DNA of 64,000 nucleotides, taken from the NCBI RefSeq assembly GCF_900107745.1, contig NZ_FNRO01000015.1, positions 105,319-169,318 on the forward strand, given 5' to 3'. Below are positions 40,527 through 52,180 of this stretch, one piece after another. Position 1 is the first letter of the stretch, and every line of letters begins with the position of its first letter. The stretch is from Variovorax sp. YR216. Its GTDB lineage: Bacteria; Pseudomonadota; Gammaproteobacteria; Burkholderiales; Burkholderiaceae_C. Below the pieces are notes generated by a model. That model ran no database searches, was not told the origin of the DNA, and saw only the letters and a program-made list of their open reading frames with translations. Made by a program: the position numbers and the translations under genes.

Positions 40527-42089
40527 GTGTCCAGTCCTTCCACGTCAATGCTGGACCTGCGCCTGCATGCCAGCAACGCTCCGGGTCGAACAGCCATCGT
40601 CTGCGGCGATGTGCGGCTCAGCTACGGGGAGCTCGAAGCGCTGGTGAATCGATTTGCCGGCGTGTTCCGCCATCTGGGGCTGGTGCGTGGCGATCACGTG
40701 GCCACATTGCTGAACAACCGGCCCGAAGGATTGGCCGCGGCCTGGGCCGCGTGGCGCTCGGGGCTGTATCTGACGCCGATGTCGACCGCGCTTGCACCGC
40801 CCGAGCTGGCCTACCTGGTGGAGGATTCCGATGCCAAGGTGGTGCTGGTCGATGCGTCGCTCGGCGATCTGGCCGGCGCCTTGCCCGACGCGATCGCACG
40901 GCCTGTGCATTGGCTGTCGCTCGGTGGAAACGTGGAAGGCTTCGCCGCGCTCGAACCATTGCTCGACGCGGCTTCTCCGGAGCCGCATGCGGACGAGCCG
41001 CCCGGCGCGCTCATGATGTACACGTCCGGCACCACCGGCGCGCCGAAGGGGGTGATCCGTCCACTGCTGCCCCGCGAGTGGCGCGGCACGCCGCACTTTG
41101 CGGTTGACCTGATCGACCTCTTCCAGGTCGGCGGCGAGGACGTCCGCTATCTCTCGACCGCGCCGCTCTATCACGCCGCGCCCCTGCGCGTCGCGCTGGC
41201 CGTCACGGCGGGTGGCGGAACCGTCTTCGTCATGGACCGCTTCGACGCCGATGAGGCTCTGAGCCTGATCGAACGCGAGAGGATCACGCACAGCCAGTGG
41301 GTGCCCGCCATGTTCCAGCGACTGCTGGCGCTGCCGATCGAGCGCCGAGCGGCTTTCTCGGCGCCGTCGCATCGCATTGCCATCCACGGCGCAGCGCCTT
41401 GTCCGGTCCCGATCAAGCGCGCCATGATCGACTGGTGGGGCCCGATCCTCATCGAGTACTACTCGGGGACCGAAGGCGTCGGCCTGACGCTGATCGACTC
41501 CGTGCAGGCACTGCGCAAGCCCGGCTCCGTCGGCCAGGCCCGCAAGGGGGTCGTGCACATCGTCGATGCGGACGGCGGCGAGCTTCCGCCCGGACAGACC
41601 GGCGTCGTGTACTTCTCGGGCGTGACGCCCTTTGCGTACTACAAGTCACCGGAGAAGACGCAGGGACGGACGCACGCGAGCGGCTGGCAGACCTTCGGCG
41701 ACATGGGCTATCTCGATGCAGAGGGCTGGTTGTTCCTGACCGATCGGGTGGACGACATGATCATCTCCGGTGGCGTCAACATCTACCCGCAGGAGATCGA
41801 AGCCGTCATGCTCGAGGCTCCGGGGGTCTGGGAATGCAGCGTGATCGGCGTACCGGATGAGCGATTCGGTGAACGGCCGGTCGCCTTCGTCGTGGCTGCC
41901 CGCGACGCCGCACACGACACTTGCGCGCTGCTGGAGCGCCTGCGCGCGCATAACCGGGAACGCCTGGGCAAGCTGAAGCAGCCCGATGAGATTCGCCTGG
42001 TCGATCACCTCCCGCGCACGCCCACCGGCAAGGTGCTTCGGCGGCAGTTGCGCGACGCATTCGTTTCGAACTCTCCACTGCCGCCATGA
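40527..42089 (+). CDS. AMP-forming acyl-CoA ligase
   Basis: The product has 520 residues of the ANL superfamily, with P-loop MMYTSGTTGAPKGVIRP, A5 motif IEYYSGTEGVGLT, A7/A8 region WQTFGDMGYLDAEGW and VDDMIISGGVNIYPQEIE, and final lysine in TPTGKVLRRQL. A GTG start at 40527 lies two bp after the tctC stop; an ATG at 40548 is an alternative. It activates the acid bound by the adjacent receptors. It overlaps the CaiB-like gene by 4 bp. Compared with the AliA-like ligase at 14016 it is clearly a different subfamily. Confidence 0.88.
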   Translation: MSSPSTSMLDLRLHASNAPGRTAIVCGDVRLSYGELEALVNRFAGVFRHLGLVRGDHVATLLNNRPEGLAAAWAAWRSGLYLTPMSTALAPPELAYLVEDSDAKVVLVDASLGDLAGALPDAIARPVHWLSLGGNVEGFAALEPLLDAASPEPHADEPPGALMMYTSGTTGAPKGVIRPLLPREWRGTPHFAVDLIDLFQVGGEDVRYLSTAPLYHAAPLRVALAVTAGGGTVFVMDRFDADEALSLIERERITHSQWVPAMFQRLLALPIERRAAFSAPSHRIAIHGAAPCPVPIKRAMIDWWGPILIEYYSGTEGVGLTLIDSVQALRKPGSVGQARKGVVHIVDADGGELPPGQTGVVYFSGVTPFAYYKSPEKTQGRTHASGWQTFGDMGYLDAEGWLFLTDRVDDMIISGGVNIYPQEIEAVMLEAPGVWECSVIGVPDERFGERPVAFVVAARDAAHDTCALLERLRAHNRERLGKLKQPDEIRLVDHLPRTPTGKVLRRQLRDAFVSNSPLPP

Positions 42090-43312
42090 GCACCCAACCC
42101 CTTTCAGGCCTGCGCGTGCTGGATCTGTCGAAAGTCCTCGCCGGCCCGCTGTGCGCCCAGTACCTCGGAGACATGGGTGCGGAAGTGATCAAGGTGGAGT
42201 CGCCCGGCAGCGGCGATGAAACCCGCGGCTGGCCGCCACTGCGCCGTTCCGGCGATGACGCGGCCGGCGCCATCTTCCTGAGCGCCAATCGCAACAAGCG
42301 ATCCATCGTCATCGACCTGACCCGCGAGTCCGGGCGAGAAGTCGTCTACCGGCTCGCGAGATGGGCTGACGTCGTGATCAGCAGCTTCGGGCCCGGGGTC
42401 GCCGCGAAGCTCGCGGTCGACGCCCCGACGCTGCGCGCGCTGAACCCGAGACTCGTCTGCTGCGAGATCTCCGGCTACGGCAGCGTGGGGCCGATGCGCG
42501 CCGGCAAGGGCTATGACGTCATCCTGCAGGCATTCAGCGGCATGCTGGCCATCACCGGCGAGCCGGATGGTCCGCCGGTGCGCAGCCCGTTCTCCCCGGT
42601 CGATCAAGGCACGGGGCTGCACGCCCTGATCGGGATCCTCGCGGCGCTTCACGAGCGCGACCGCACCGGCGCCGGAGCCACCGTCGAGGCATCGCTGTTC
42701 GACACGGCCGTCGGCTTCCTCGGGTACTTCCTCCAGAACTACTGGGAACGCGGCACCGAGCCCGAGCGCCCAGGCTCGGGGCACGAATCGCTTTGTCCCT
42801 ACCAGGTGTTCGAGACCGAGGACAAGCCGCTGATCCTGGGCGTTGCGAACGACTCCCTGTGGCATCGCTTCTGCGCGATCGCGCACCTCGAAGACATTCG
42901 CGACGATCCGCGCTTTGCCACCAACGCCGCGCGGGTCCAGCATCGGGATGAGACCGTGGCGCGTGTCGCAGCGGCCATGCGCCGGCGCAAGCGGGCCGAG
43001 TGGCTGTCCGTCCTGGACGAGGCCGGCATCCCCTGCTCGCCGTTGCACACGCTCGGCGAACTGTCGTCGCATCCGCAAGCCACCGAAAGCGGCATGGTGT
43101 ACGACGCCGTCCATCCGGTTCTGGGCGCGCTCCGGGGCGTGGCCCAGCCGCTGCGCTTCGACGGATCGCGCACGCAGATGCAGCGACCGGCGCCCATGCT
43201 GGGCGAGCACACCCGCGAGGTGTTGGCGGAACTCGGCTACACGCCGCTCGAGATCGACGCGATCGCGTCGGGCGGATCGTCAAGCCGAGCACCGGCCCGC
43301 ACTGATCCATGA
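42086..43312 (+). CDS. CaiB/BaiF class III CoA-transferase
   Basis: The product has 408 residues. The fold signature is GLRVLDLSKVLAGPLCAQYLGDMGAEVIKVE (7-37 in two parts), followed by FLSANRNKRSIVIDL. The catalytic Asp region reads YDVILQAFSGMLAIT with Asp near 138. The enzyme transfers CoA between an acyl-CoA and a free acid through mixed anhydride intermediates. Adjacent ligase and receptors suggest it exchanges CoA for a carboxylate that enters this pathway. It is 25 bp upstream of the last tctC gene. Confidence 0.88.
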   Translation: MSTQPLSGLRVLDLSKVLAGPLCAQYLGDMGAEVIKVESPGSGDETRGWPPLRRSGDDAAGAIFLSANRNKRSIVIDLTRESGREVVYRLARWADVVISSFGPGVAAKLAVDAPTLRALNPRLVCCEISGYGSVGPMRAGKGYDVILQAFSGMLAITGEPDGPPVRSPFSPVDQGTGLHALIGILAALHERDRTGAGATVEASLFDTAVGFLGYFLQNYWERGTEPERPGSGHESLCPYQVFETEDKPLILGVANDSLWHRFCAIAHLEDIRDDPRFATNAARVQHRDETVARVAAAMRRRKRAEWLSVLDEAGIPCSPLHTLGELSSHPQATESGMVYDAVHPVLGALRGVAQPLRFDGSRTQMQRPAPMLGEHTREVLAELGYTPLEIDAIASGGSSSRAPARTDP

Positions 43313-43337
43313 AGACTTCTTGCATGCAGGAGATTCC

Positions 43338-44297
43338 ATGCACATGTCCATCCAACGAATCCTGACCGCTCTCCTGGTCGCATGTTCTGCGTTCGCACAC
43401 GCGCAGACGTATCCATCGAAGCCGATCAAGTTGATCGTGCCCTATGCCGTGGGCCAGGGGACCGACATCGCCTCGCGCTACGTGGCCGACGAGCTGGGCA
43501 AGGAACTGAAGCAGGCGGTGTTCGTGGACAACCGCCCCGGTGCGGGCGGCAACGTGGGCGCGCAGCTCGCCGCTCACGCGCCGGCCGATGGCTACACCCT
43601 GCTGATCGGAACGAATGCCACGCACGCGGCGAATGCGTTCCTCTACGCGAACCCGGGCTACGAGACGGAGGACTTCGAGCCGATCGGGATGATCGGGGTC
43701 CTGCCGCTGGTCTACGTGGCGTCGAACGGAAGTCCCGTCAACAACATCCAGGATCTCGTCCGCGCATCGCAGGCCAAGCCGGATGCGCTGAATGTCGCCA
43801 TCTCGACGACGACCTGCCGCATGGCGCACGAGCTGTTCAAGCAGCGCGCACAGGCGCCGATGTTCCCGGTCGACTTCAAAGGGAGCGCCCAGGCGCTCAC
43901 CGCCGTGATCGGCGGCCAGGTCGAGTTCATGGTGGACACGATCACCTCGCTGCGCCAGGCCATCGCGAACGGGCAGGTCAAGGCCCTGGGCGTCACATCG
44001 GCGCACCAGAGCAAGCTCCTTCCCGGCGTGAAGTCGGTGGCCGAGCAAGGCGTGCCGGACTATGAACTCGTCGGATGGACCGTGCTCTACGCCCCCAAAG
44101 GCGTCCCGGGCGACGTGCGCCGGGCCCTGTCGGAGGCACTGAACAAGGTCGTCGCGCGACCCGAGACGCAGGACAAGCTGCTCCAGCTGGGCATCGAGCC
44201 CACGGTCAAGTCCGGCGAGGAGCTCAAGGCCTTCAGTGCGGCGGAAAAGGAAAAGTGGGGCCGGTTGATTCGAGGCGCGGGGTTGAAGGCGTCCTGA
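43338..44297 (+). CDS. TctC/Bug family tripartite transporter substrate-binding protein
   Basis: The product has 319 residues with a clear signal peptide (ILTALLVACSAFAHAQ, cleavage near 23). Core motifs are YPSKPIKLIVPYAVGQGTDI, VDNRPGAGGNVGAQ and GQVEFMVDTITSL. GGAG lies 6 bp before the ATG at 43338. It is a second orphan receptor, divergent in sequence from that at 39559, in the same operon. It is the last gene of the plus-strand run and converges on pgi with 28 bp between the stop codons. Confidence 0.9.
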   Translation: MHMSIQRILTALLVACSAFAHAQTYPSKPIKLIVPYAVGQGTDIASRYVADELGKELKQAVFVDNRPGAGGNVGAQLAAHAPADGYTLLIGTNATHAANAFLYANPGYETEDFEPIGMIGVLPLVYVASNGSPVNNIQDLVRASQAKPDALNVAISTTTCRMAHELFKQRAQAPMFPVDFKGSAQALTAVIGGQVEFMVDTITSLRQAIANGQVKALGVTSAHQSKLLPGVKSVAEQGVPDYELVGWTVLYAPKGVPGDVRRALSEALNKVVARPETQDKLLQLGIEPTVKSGEELKAFSAAEKEKWGRLIRGAGLKAS

Positions 44298-44325
44298 TCG
44301 CCACCGCACCCCGCGGCGGACCCCG

Positions 44326-45921
44326 TCAGCCGAACAGCCGCTTCATCATCCCCGCGGTCGAGGCATCCAGCCCGTCCGTATTGCCGCCTGCAATGCGGGG
44401 CAGCAGGTCGTTGCACAGCGCCTTGCCGAGCTCGACGCCCCATTGGTCGAAGCTGTTGATGCCCCACAGCGCGCCGCTCGTGAAGACGCGGTGCTCGTAC
44501 ATCGCGACGAGCGCGCCGAGAGTGCGAGGCGTCAGCCTGTCGAGCAGCAGCGTGGTGCTGGGCCGGTTGCCGGGAAAGGTCCGATGCCTCGCGACGACTT
44601 CCGGCGCGAGCGACTTCGCGGCCGTCGGTGCACGCTCCGCCAAGGCCTGATCGGTTCGCTTGCCGAGCATCAGCGCCTGCGCCTGCGCGAGACCGTTGGC
44701 CAGCAGCTTGGTGTGCTGGTCGGCCAGGTCGTGCGTCGGGTGCTTCACCAGCACGAATTCGACCGGGATGACGTCGGTCCCCTGGTGCAGCATCTGGAAG
44801 TAGGCGTGCTGGCCATTGGTGCCCGGCTCGCCCCAGACCACCGGGCTGGTCGCGAAGGGCAAGGCGTTGCCATCGAGGTCGACGCACTTGCCGTTCGACT
44901 CCATCTCCAGTTGCTGCAGGTACGCCGGCAGCCGCTTGAGCCCCTGGTGATAAGGCGCGACGCTGCGGGTCGTGAAGCCGTGGAAGTTGCGATACCAGAC
45001 ATCGATCAGTCCCAGGAGCACCGGCAGGTTCTTCCCGAGCGGTGCGGTGGCGAAGTGCCTGTCCATCTCGTGGGCGCCGGCCAGCAGCGCGCGGAAGTTG
45101 TCCGCGCCGATGGCCAGGGCAATCGGCAGGCCGATGGCCGACCACAGCGAGTAGCGCCCGCCCACCCAGTCCCAGAAGCCGAAGGTGGTGTCGATGCCGA
45201 AGGCCGCCGCCGCCTCGACGTTGGTGGTCGTCGCCACGAAGTGCTTCGCCGTGTCGGTGCCGCCGTTGGCCACGAACCAGGCCTTGGCCGCATGGGCATT
45301 GGCCATGGTCTCCTGCGTCGTGAAGGTCTTGCTCGCGATGACGAACAGCGTCTCGGCCGGATGCAGGTGGCGCAGCACCGAGGTGATGTCGTGGCCGTCG
45401 ACGTTGGAGACGAAGTGAAAGCGCAGCTCCGGGTGCACGAAGGCCTCGAGCGCCGGCACCACCATCTGCGGCCCGAGGTCGCTGCCGCCGATGCCGATGT
45501 TCACGATGTGGCGGATGCCGCTGGCCCGGGTGTCGCGCACCGACTCGGCATACGCGAGCATCGCATCGAGTACGGCATGCACCTCGTCGCTGAAAGGGCC
45601 CTCCCCTCGCGGCGCACGCAACGCGGTGTGCAGCACGGCGCGGTCCTCCGTGGTGTTGATCGCGGCGCCGGCGAGCATCGCGTCGCGCCGCTGTTCGAGT
45701 TCGCACCCGCGTGCCAGCTCGAAGAGCAGACGCAGCGTCTGGGCATCGACGAGATTTTTCGACAGGTCGGCGAAGATGCCCGGCGCCTCGAAGGAGAGCG
45801 CCTGGAAGCGGCCAGGGTGGCGGGCAAAGGCGTCACGCAGATCGAAGCTGCGGCCTTGCGAGTCATAGTGGTCGCCAAGGGCGCGCCAGGCCTGGGTCTG
45901 ATCGCAGCGAAGGGTGTTCAT
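44326..45921 (-). CDS. pgi: glucose-6-phosphate isomerase
   Basis: The product has 531 residues, close to the bacterial average of about 550. Key motifs are IVNIGIGGSDLGPQMV, SKTFTTQETMANA, GGRYSLWSAIGLPIAL, and the catalytic Glu and His regions (VWGEPGTNGQHAYFQMLHQGT) near 355. The lysine-containing end is SFDQWGVELGKAL. It interconverts fructose 6-phosphate and glucose 6-phosphate. Here it is the last of a ten-gene sugar operon (28 bp after zwf), so fructose 6-phosphate would be fed to the Entner-Doudoroff path through it. Confidence 0.96.
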   Translation of the reverse strand: MNTLRCDQTQAWRALGDHYDSQGRSFDLRDAFARHPGRFQALSFEAPGIFADLSKNLVDAQTLRLLFELARGCELEQRRDAMLAGAAINTTEDRAVLHTALRAPRGEGPFSDEVHAVLDAMLAYAESVRDTRASGIRHIVNIGIGGSDLGPQMVVPALEAFVHPELRFHFVSNVDGHDITSVLRHLHPAETLFVIASKTFTTQETMANAHAAKAWFVANGGTDTAKHFVATTTNVEAAAAFGIDTTFGFWDWVGGRYSLWSAIGLPIALAIGADNFRALLAGAHEMDRHFATAPLGKNLPVLLGLIDVWYRNFHGFTTRSVAPYHQGLKRLPAYLQQLEMESNGKCVDLDGNALPFATSPVVWGEPGTNGQHAYFQMLHQGTDVIPVEFVLVKHPTHDLADQHTKLLANGLAQAQALMLGKRTDQALAERAPTAAKSLAPEVVARHRTFPGNRPSTTLLLDRLTPRTLGALVAMYEHRVFTSGALWGINSFDQWGVELGKALCNDLLPRIAGGNTDGLDASTAGMMKRLFG

Positions 45922-45949
45922 GGTGTGTCTCCGATCGGGGTTGCGGAAC

Positions 45950-47413
45950 TCAGGATTCCTCGCGCCAGGCCGCGCCGTCGCGCCCGACGAGTGCGCTGGA
46001 GGCGGCAGGCCCCCATGAGCCCGCGCCGTACGGCCGGGGCATCTCACCGGACGACTGCCAGCCGTCGAGGATCGGCTCGCACCATTGCCACGCGGCGTCC
46101 AGCTCGTCCCTGCGCATGAAGAGCGTCAGGTTCCCGCGGATGGCGTCCAGCAGCAGGCGCTCGTAGGCCTCCATCGGCCGCTGCTTGAACTGCTCGGCGA
46201 AGTCCAGGTTCAGGCCGACGGGCCGGAGGTTCATCGTGTCGCCCGGCACCTTGGCCATCATGAAGAGCTTGAGTCCCTCTTCCGGCTGGAGCTGGATCAC
46301 CAGCTGGTTGCCGAGCGTCTCCTTGCCCGCCGAAGGAAAGATCGAATGCGGCACGCTGCGGAAGTTGACGACGATCTCGGCCACGCGCTCGGCCATGCGC
46401 TTGCCGGTGCGCAGGTAGAACGGAACGCCCGACCAGCGCCAGCTCTCGAGTTCGGCGCGGATGGCCACGTAGGTTTCCGTCGCGGTGTCGGGCGGAATGC
46501 CGGCTTCCTCGAGATACCCCGGCACGGCGGTGCCGTTGACTGTTCCCGCGCGGTACTGGCCGCGCACGGTGCACGCGCCCACGTTGGCGCGCGTGATGGG
46601 CGCGAGCGCGCGCAGGACTTTCAGCTTTTCGTCGCGAACCGCATCCGGGTCGATGGAGGTCGGCGGTTCCATCGCGACGATGCACAGCAACTGCAGCAGG
46701 TGGTTCTGCACCATGTCGCGCAGCGCGCCGGTGCGGTCGTAGAAGTCGCCCCGGGTCTCGACGCCGACCTGCTCGGCGATGGTGATCTGCACGTTGCGCA
46801 CCCAGGTGCGGTTCCACAGCGGCTCCAGCAGTGCGTTGGCGAACCGCAGCGCCAGCAGGTTCTGGACGGGCTCCTTGCCCAGGTAGTGGTCGATGCGGAA
46901 GATCTGCGGCTCGGTGAAGACGCTGCCCACGTCCTCGTTGATCTTCCGCGCGGAGGCCACGTCCCGCCCGAGGGGCTTCTCCAGCACGACGCGCGAGTTC
47001 GCGTCGACCAGCCCGGCGGCCGCGAGGTTCTTGCAGATGGGCGCGAAGAAGTCCGGCGCGGTGGACAGGAAGAAGACCCGCACCTCGGCCGGCGAGCCTT
47101 TCAACGTCTCGGCCACCGCGCCGAAGTCCTGCGGCGTGTTCGCCTCCACCTTGGCGTAGTCCAGCCGCTCGGCGAATGTGGCGAAGGTCGCCTTGTCGAT
47201 GTCGGCGGCGGGCACGAACTTGTCGAAGCTCGCTTCCACCTTGGCGATGAACTCGGCCCGGCTCAGGGTCTCGCGCGCGAGGCCCAGGATGCGGCCATGC
47301 GGCGGCAGGTCGCCCTCGCGGTGACGGAAGTACAGGGCGGGGAGCAGCTTGCGCATGGCAAGGTCGCCGGTGCCACCGAACAGGAGCAGATCGAATGAAT
47401 TGACTTTAGGCAT
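45950..47413 (-). CDS. zwf: glucose-6-phosphate 1-dehydrogenase
   Basis: The product has 487 residues. The cofactor motif LFGGTGDLAMRKLLPALY (12-29) is the family signature. The active site RIDHYLGKE is near 178, with VVLEKPLGRD before it. It oxidises glucose 6-phosphate to 6-phosphogluconolactone with NAD(P). It lies 51 bp after the NADH dehydrogenase gene. No 6-phosphogluconolactonase gene (pgl) is present in the window, so hydrolysis must be spontaneous or encoded elsewhere. Confidence 0.96.
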   Translation of the reverse strand: MPKVNSFDLLLFGGTGDLAMRKLLPALYFRHREGDLPPHGRILGLARETLSRAEFIAKVEASFDKFVPAADIDKATFATFAERLDYAKVEANTPQDFGAVAETLKGSPAEVRVFFLSTAPDFFAPICKNLAAAGLVDANSRVVLEKPLGRDVASARKINEDVGSVFTEPQIFRIDHYLGKEPVQNLLALRFANALLEPLWNRTWVRNVQITIAEQVGVETRGDFYDRTGALRDMVQNHLLQLLCIVAMEPPTSIDPDAVRDEKLKVLRALAPITRANVGACTVRGQYRAGTVNGTAVPGYLEEAGIPPDTATETYVAIRAELESWRWSGVPFYLRTGKRMAERVAEIVVNFRSVPHSIFPSAGKETLGNQLVIQLQPEEGLKLFMMAKVPGDTMNLRPVGLNLDFAEQFKQRPMEAYERLLLDAIRGNLTLFMRRDELDAAWQWCEPILDGWQSSGEMPRPYGAGSWGPAASSALVGRDGAAWREES

Positions 47414-47464
47414 GTTTGGGTTCCTTCTTGCTTGAGAGGTGCGCACGAGGGTCGCTTCGGGCGC

Positions 47465-48829
47465 TCAATGCAACTTGACGTGGGGTTCGGTGCGGCGCGT
47501 GATCGTCCGCGCCAGCGTTTCGAGCGCGACCTTGGGGAAGCCGTGCAGCGCGAGCTCGTGCATCTTGTAGAGCGACACGTACATCAGGCGGGCGAAGAGC
47601 CCTTCGATCATCACGCTGCCGCCGATCAGGCCGCCCATCATGTTGCCCACCGTGCTGTACTCGCCCAGCGAGACCAGCGATCCGAAGTCGCGGTAGCGGT
47701 AGTCGCGCAGCGGCTGTCCAGCCCTGCGTCGGCGGATCTGCTTGAACATGTGCGAGGCCTGCTGGTGCGCCGCCTGGGCGCGCGGCGGAACGAAGCCGCC
47801 CTTGCCTTGATTGGCTTCGGGCCACGCGCAGGCCGCGCAATCGCCGATGACGAAGATGTCGTCGTCGCGGGTGGTCTGCAGCGTCGGCTTCACCACGAGC
47901 TGGTTGATCCGGTTGGTCTCGAGGCCCGCGATGTCCTTCAGGAAATCCGGCGCCTTCACGCCGGCCGCCCAGACGATCAGCTCGGCCGGCAGCATGCTTC
48001 CATCCGCCAGGCGCACGCCCGTGGCCTCGACGCCGGCCACCTTGGCATCGGTGTAGACCTTGACACCGAGCTTGGCGAGGAGGTCCTCCGTCGCCTGGGA
48101 AAGCCGCGGCGGCAGCGCCGGCAGCACGCGCGGCGCGGCCTCGATGAGCATGACGCGGATGTCCTTGTCGGCATCGACACGGTCCAGCCCGTAGGCCACC
48201 ACCTCGCGCGTGGTGCGGTGCAGTTCCGCCGCCAGCTCGACGCCGGTCGCGCCGGCGCCGATGATGGCCACCTGCAACTGCTCCGGACGCAGCGCGGCGC
48301 TCTGGGCGTGCCCGCGGATGCACGCATTGACCATGCGCGAACGGAAGCGCAGCGCGTCGGCGGCCGATTCGAGCCGCATCGCATGCTCGCGCACGCCGGG
48401 TGTGCCGAAATCGTTGCTCTGGCTTCCGACGGCGATGACCAGGGTGTCATAGCCGAAGACACGCTGCGGCGTGACCTCCTGTCCCTCGTCGTCCACGTAG
48501 GGCGCGACCAGGACTTCGCGCCGCTCTCGGTCCAGTCCGATCATCTCGCCGACGCGGTAGCGGAAGTGGTGCCAGTGCGACTGTGCAAGGTAGGCGACCT
48601 CGTGCGAGCTCATGTCCATGCTGCCGGCTGCGATCTCGTGCAGCTTGGGCTTCCAGACGTGGGTGCGCGTCTTCTCGATCAGCGTGATCGCGGCCTGCTT
48701 GCGCCGACCGAGCGTGTTGCCCAGGCGGGTGGCCAGCTCGAGCCCGCCCGCCCCGCCGCCGACGATGACGATGCGGTGCAAGGCGGAATCCGATCCGCCG
48801 GAACTCGCACTGTTCGTAGTGGTGGCCAT
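47465..48829 (-). CDS. ndh: type II NADH dehydrogenase (NDH-2)
   Basis: The product has 454 residues. Two Rossmann motifs are seen: VIVGGGAGGLELATRLG (FAD) near 21 and VAIIGAGATGVELAAELH (NADH) near 187. FVIGDCAACAWPE is the conserved FAD-binding end. The C-terminal basic, amphipathic segment (HELALHGFPKVALETLARTITRR) would anchor it to the inner membrane. It passes electrons from NADH to quinone without proton pumping. Its place inside a glycolytic operon is unusual; it may dispose of NADH formed when sugar flux is high. Confidence 0.92.
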   Translation of the reverse strand: MATTTNSASSGGSDSALHRIVIVGGGAGGLELATRLGNTLGRRKQAAITLIEKTRTHVWKPKLHEIAAGSMDMSSHEVAYLAQSHWHHFRYRVGEMIGLDRERREVLVAPYVDDEGQEVTPQRVFGYDTLVIAVGSQSNDFGTPGVREHAMRLESAADALRFRSRMVNACIRGHAQSAALRPEQLQVAIIGAGATGVELAAELHRTTREVVAYGLDRVDADKDIRVMLIEAAPRVLPALPPRLSQATEDLLAKLGVKVYTDAKVAGVEATGVRLADGSMLPAELIVWAAGVKAPDFLKDIAGLETNRINQLVVKPTLQTTRDDDIFVIGDCAACAWPEANQGKGGFVPPRAQAAHQQASHMFKQIRRRRAGQPLRDYRYRDFGSLVSLGEYSTVGNMMGGLIGGSVMIEGLFARLMYVSLYKMHELALHGFPKVALETLARTITRRTEPHVKLH

Positions 48830-48833
48830 GTCC

Positions 48834-49583
48834 TCAGGCGCCCGACTTTCCTTGATTGGCCACCGCCTGCAGCGACGCCTTGATCGCCTCCTCGTCGCCG
48901 AGGTAGTAGTGCCGCAAGGGCTTGAGGTCGTCGTCGAGCTCGTACACCAGAGGCTGGCCGGTGGGGATGTTCAGTTCGACGATGTCGGCGTCGGACACGT
49001 TGTCGAGGTACTTGATCAGCGCCCGCAGGCTGTTGCCATGGGCCGCGATGATCACGCGCTGGCCCGACTGCACGGCGGGTGCGATGGTCGAGTGCCAGTG
49101 GGGCAGGAAGCGCGCCACTGTGTCCTTGAGGCATTCGGTCCGGGGAAATCCGCCGGCACCCAACTCGACATAGCGGGGATCGGACGCCTCGATCCGGGGG
49201 TCGCCGTCCGCGAGGGGGGGCGGCGCGACGTCGTAGGCGCGGCGCCAGATCTTGACCTGCGCCTCACCGTACTGCGCGGCGGTCTCCGACTTGTTCAGAC
49301 CCTGCAACGCGCCGTAGTGACGCTCGTTGAGGCGCCAGGAGTGATGCACCGGAATCCACATGCGGTCCATCTCCTCGAGCACGGTCCACAGCGTCTTGAT
49401 GGCCCGCTTGAGCACCGAGGTGTAGGCCACGTCGAAGTCGTAGCCCTCCTGCTTCAGCAGCCGGCCCGCCGCGCGTGCTTCCGTCAAGCCCTTGTCGGTC
49501 AGGCCCACATCGGTCCAGCCGGTGAAGCGGTTTTCCTGGTTCCATGTCGATTCGCCGTGGCGAAGGAGAACGAGTTTCTTCAT
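48834..49583 (-). CDS. gpmA: 2,3-bisphosphoglycerate-dependent phosphoglycerate mutase
   Basis: The product has 249 residues, the full dPGM length. LLRHGESTWNQENRFTGW (His9 is phosphorylated) and the second His in IIAAHGNSLRAL near 183 are present. SETAAQYGEAQVKIWRR is the usual lid region. It converts 3-phosphoglycerate to 2-phosphoglycerate. It starts 27 bp after eda and ends 4 bp before ndh. With gapN making 3-phosphoglycerate directly, gpmA is the next needed step. Enolase is not in the window. Confidence 0.95.
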   Translation of the reverse strand: MKKLVLLRHGESTWNQENRFTGWTDVGLTDKGLTEARAAGRLLKQEGYDFDVAYTSVLKRAIKTLWTVLEEMDRMWIPVHHSWRLNERHYGALQGLNKSETAAQYGEAQVKIWRRAYDVAPPPLADGDPRIEASDPRYVELGAGGFPRTECLKDTVARFLPHWHSTIAPAVQSGQRVIIAAHGNSLRALIKYLDNVSDADIVELNIPTGQPLVYELDDDLKPLRHYYLGDEEAIKASLQAVANQGKSGA

Positions 49584-49610
49584 GATGGGTCCTTGGTTGG
49601 AGGGCGTCCG

Positions 49611-50239
49611 TCAGCTCGCGGCCGGCTGCAGGTGCGCGGTCTCGCGTGCGAGCGTCGTGATGCGGCCCCAGTCCCGATCGGCGACGGCGCTGGCCGGCGT
49701 CAGCCACGAGCCGCCGACACAGGCCACGTTGGGCAACGCGAGAAAGTCCGGCGCCGTGGCGGCGCCGATCCCACCCGTCGGGCAGAAGGTCACATCGGGG
49801 AACGGGCCGCCGAGGGCCTTCAGCATGCCGATGCCACCGGCCTGTTGCGCCGGGAAGAGCTTGAGCTCGGTGAAGCCCGCTGCGCGCGCCGCGATCACGT
49901 CGGAAGGCGTCATCACGCCGGGCAGCAAGGGCAGCGCGCTGTCCCTGGCCGCGGCGACCAGCTCCGGCGTCAACCCGGGGCTCACGCCGAACAGCGCGCC
50001 GGCCTTGAGCGCCGCGTCGAAATCCTTCGGCTGCGTGATGGTGCCCACGCCGGTGATCGCGCCCTCGACTTCGTTCGCGATGGCCTCGATGGCTTTCAGC
50101 GCCACCGGCGTGCGCAGGGTCACTTCGAGCACGCGGATGCCGCCCGCCACCAGCGCGCGCGCCAAGGGCACCGCGTCTTCCAGCCGGTCGATGACGATGA
50201 CCGGGATCACCGGTCCGGTGCGCATGATGGTGAGGACGT

Positions 50240-50243
<4 letters not shown>
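49611..50243 (-). CDS. eda: 2-keto-3-deoxy-6-phosphogluconate aldolase
   Basis: The product has 210 residues. VIPVIVIDRLEDAVPLARAL starts the barrel, the proton-transfer Glu is in VLEVTLRT and the Schiff-base Lys is in ELKLFPAQ. The phosphate loop is CPTGGIG. It splits KDPG into pyruvate and glyceraldehyde 3-phosphate. Its ATG overlaps the edd stop by 4 bp (50240-50243), so the two Entner-Doudoroff enzymes are coupled. Confidence 0.96.
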
Positions 50244-52144
<1,901 letters not shown>

Positions 52145-52180
52145 GTTGGTCGTCTCGAACGAAGAGGTGGATGCGGGCCT

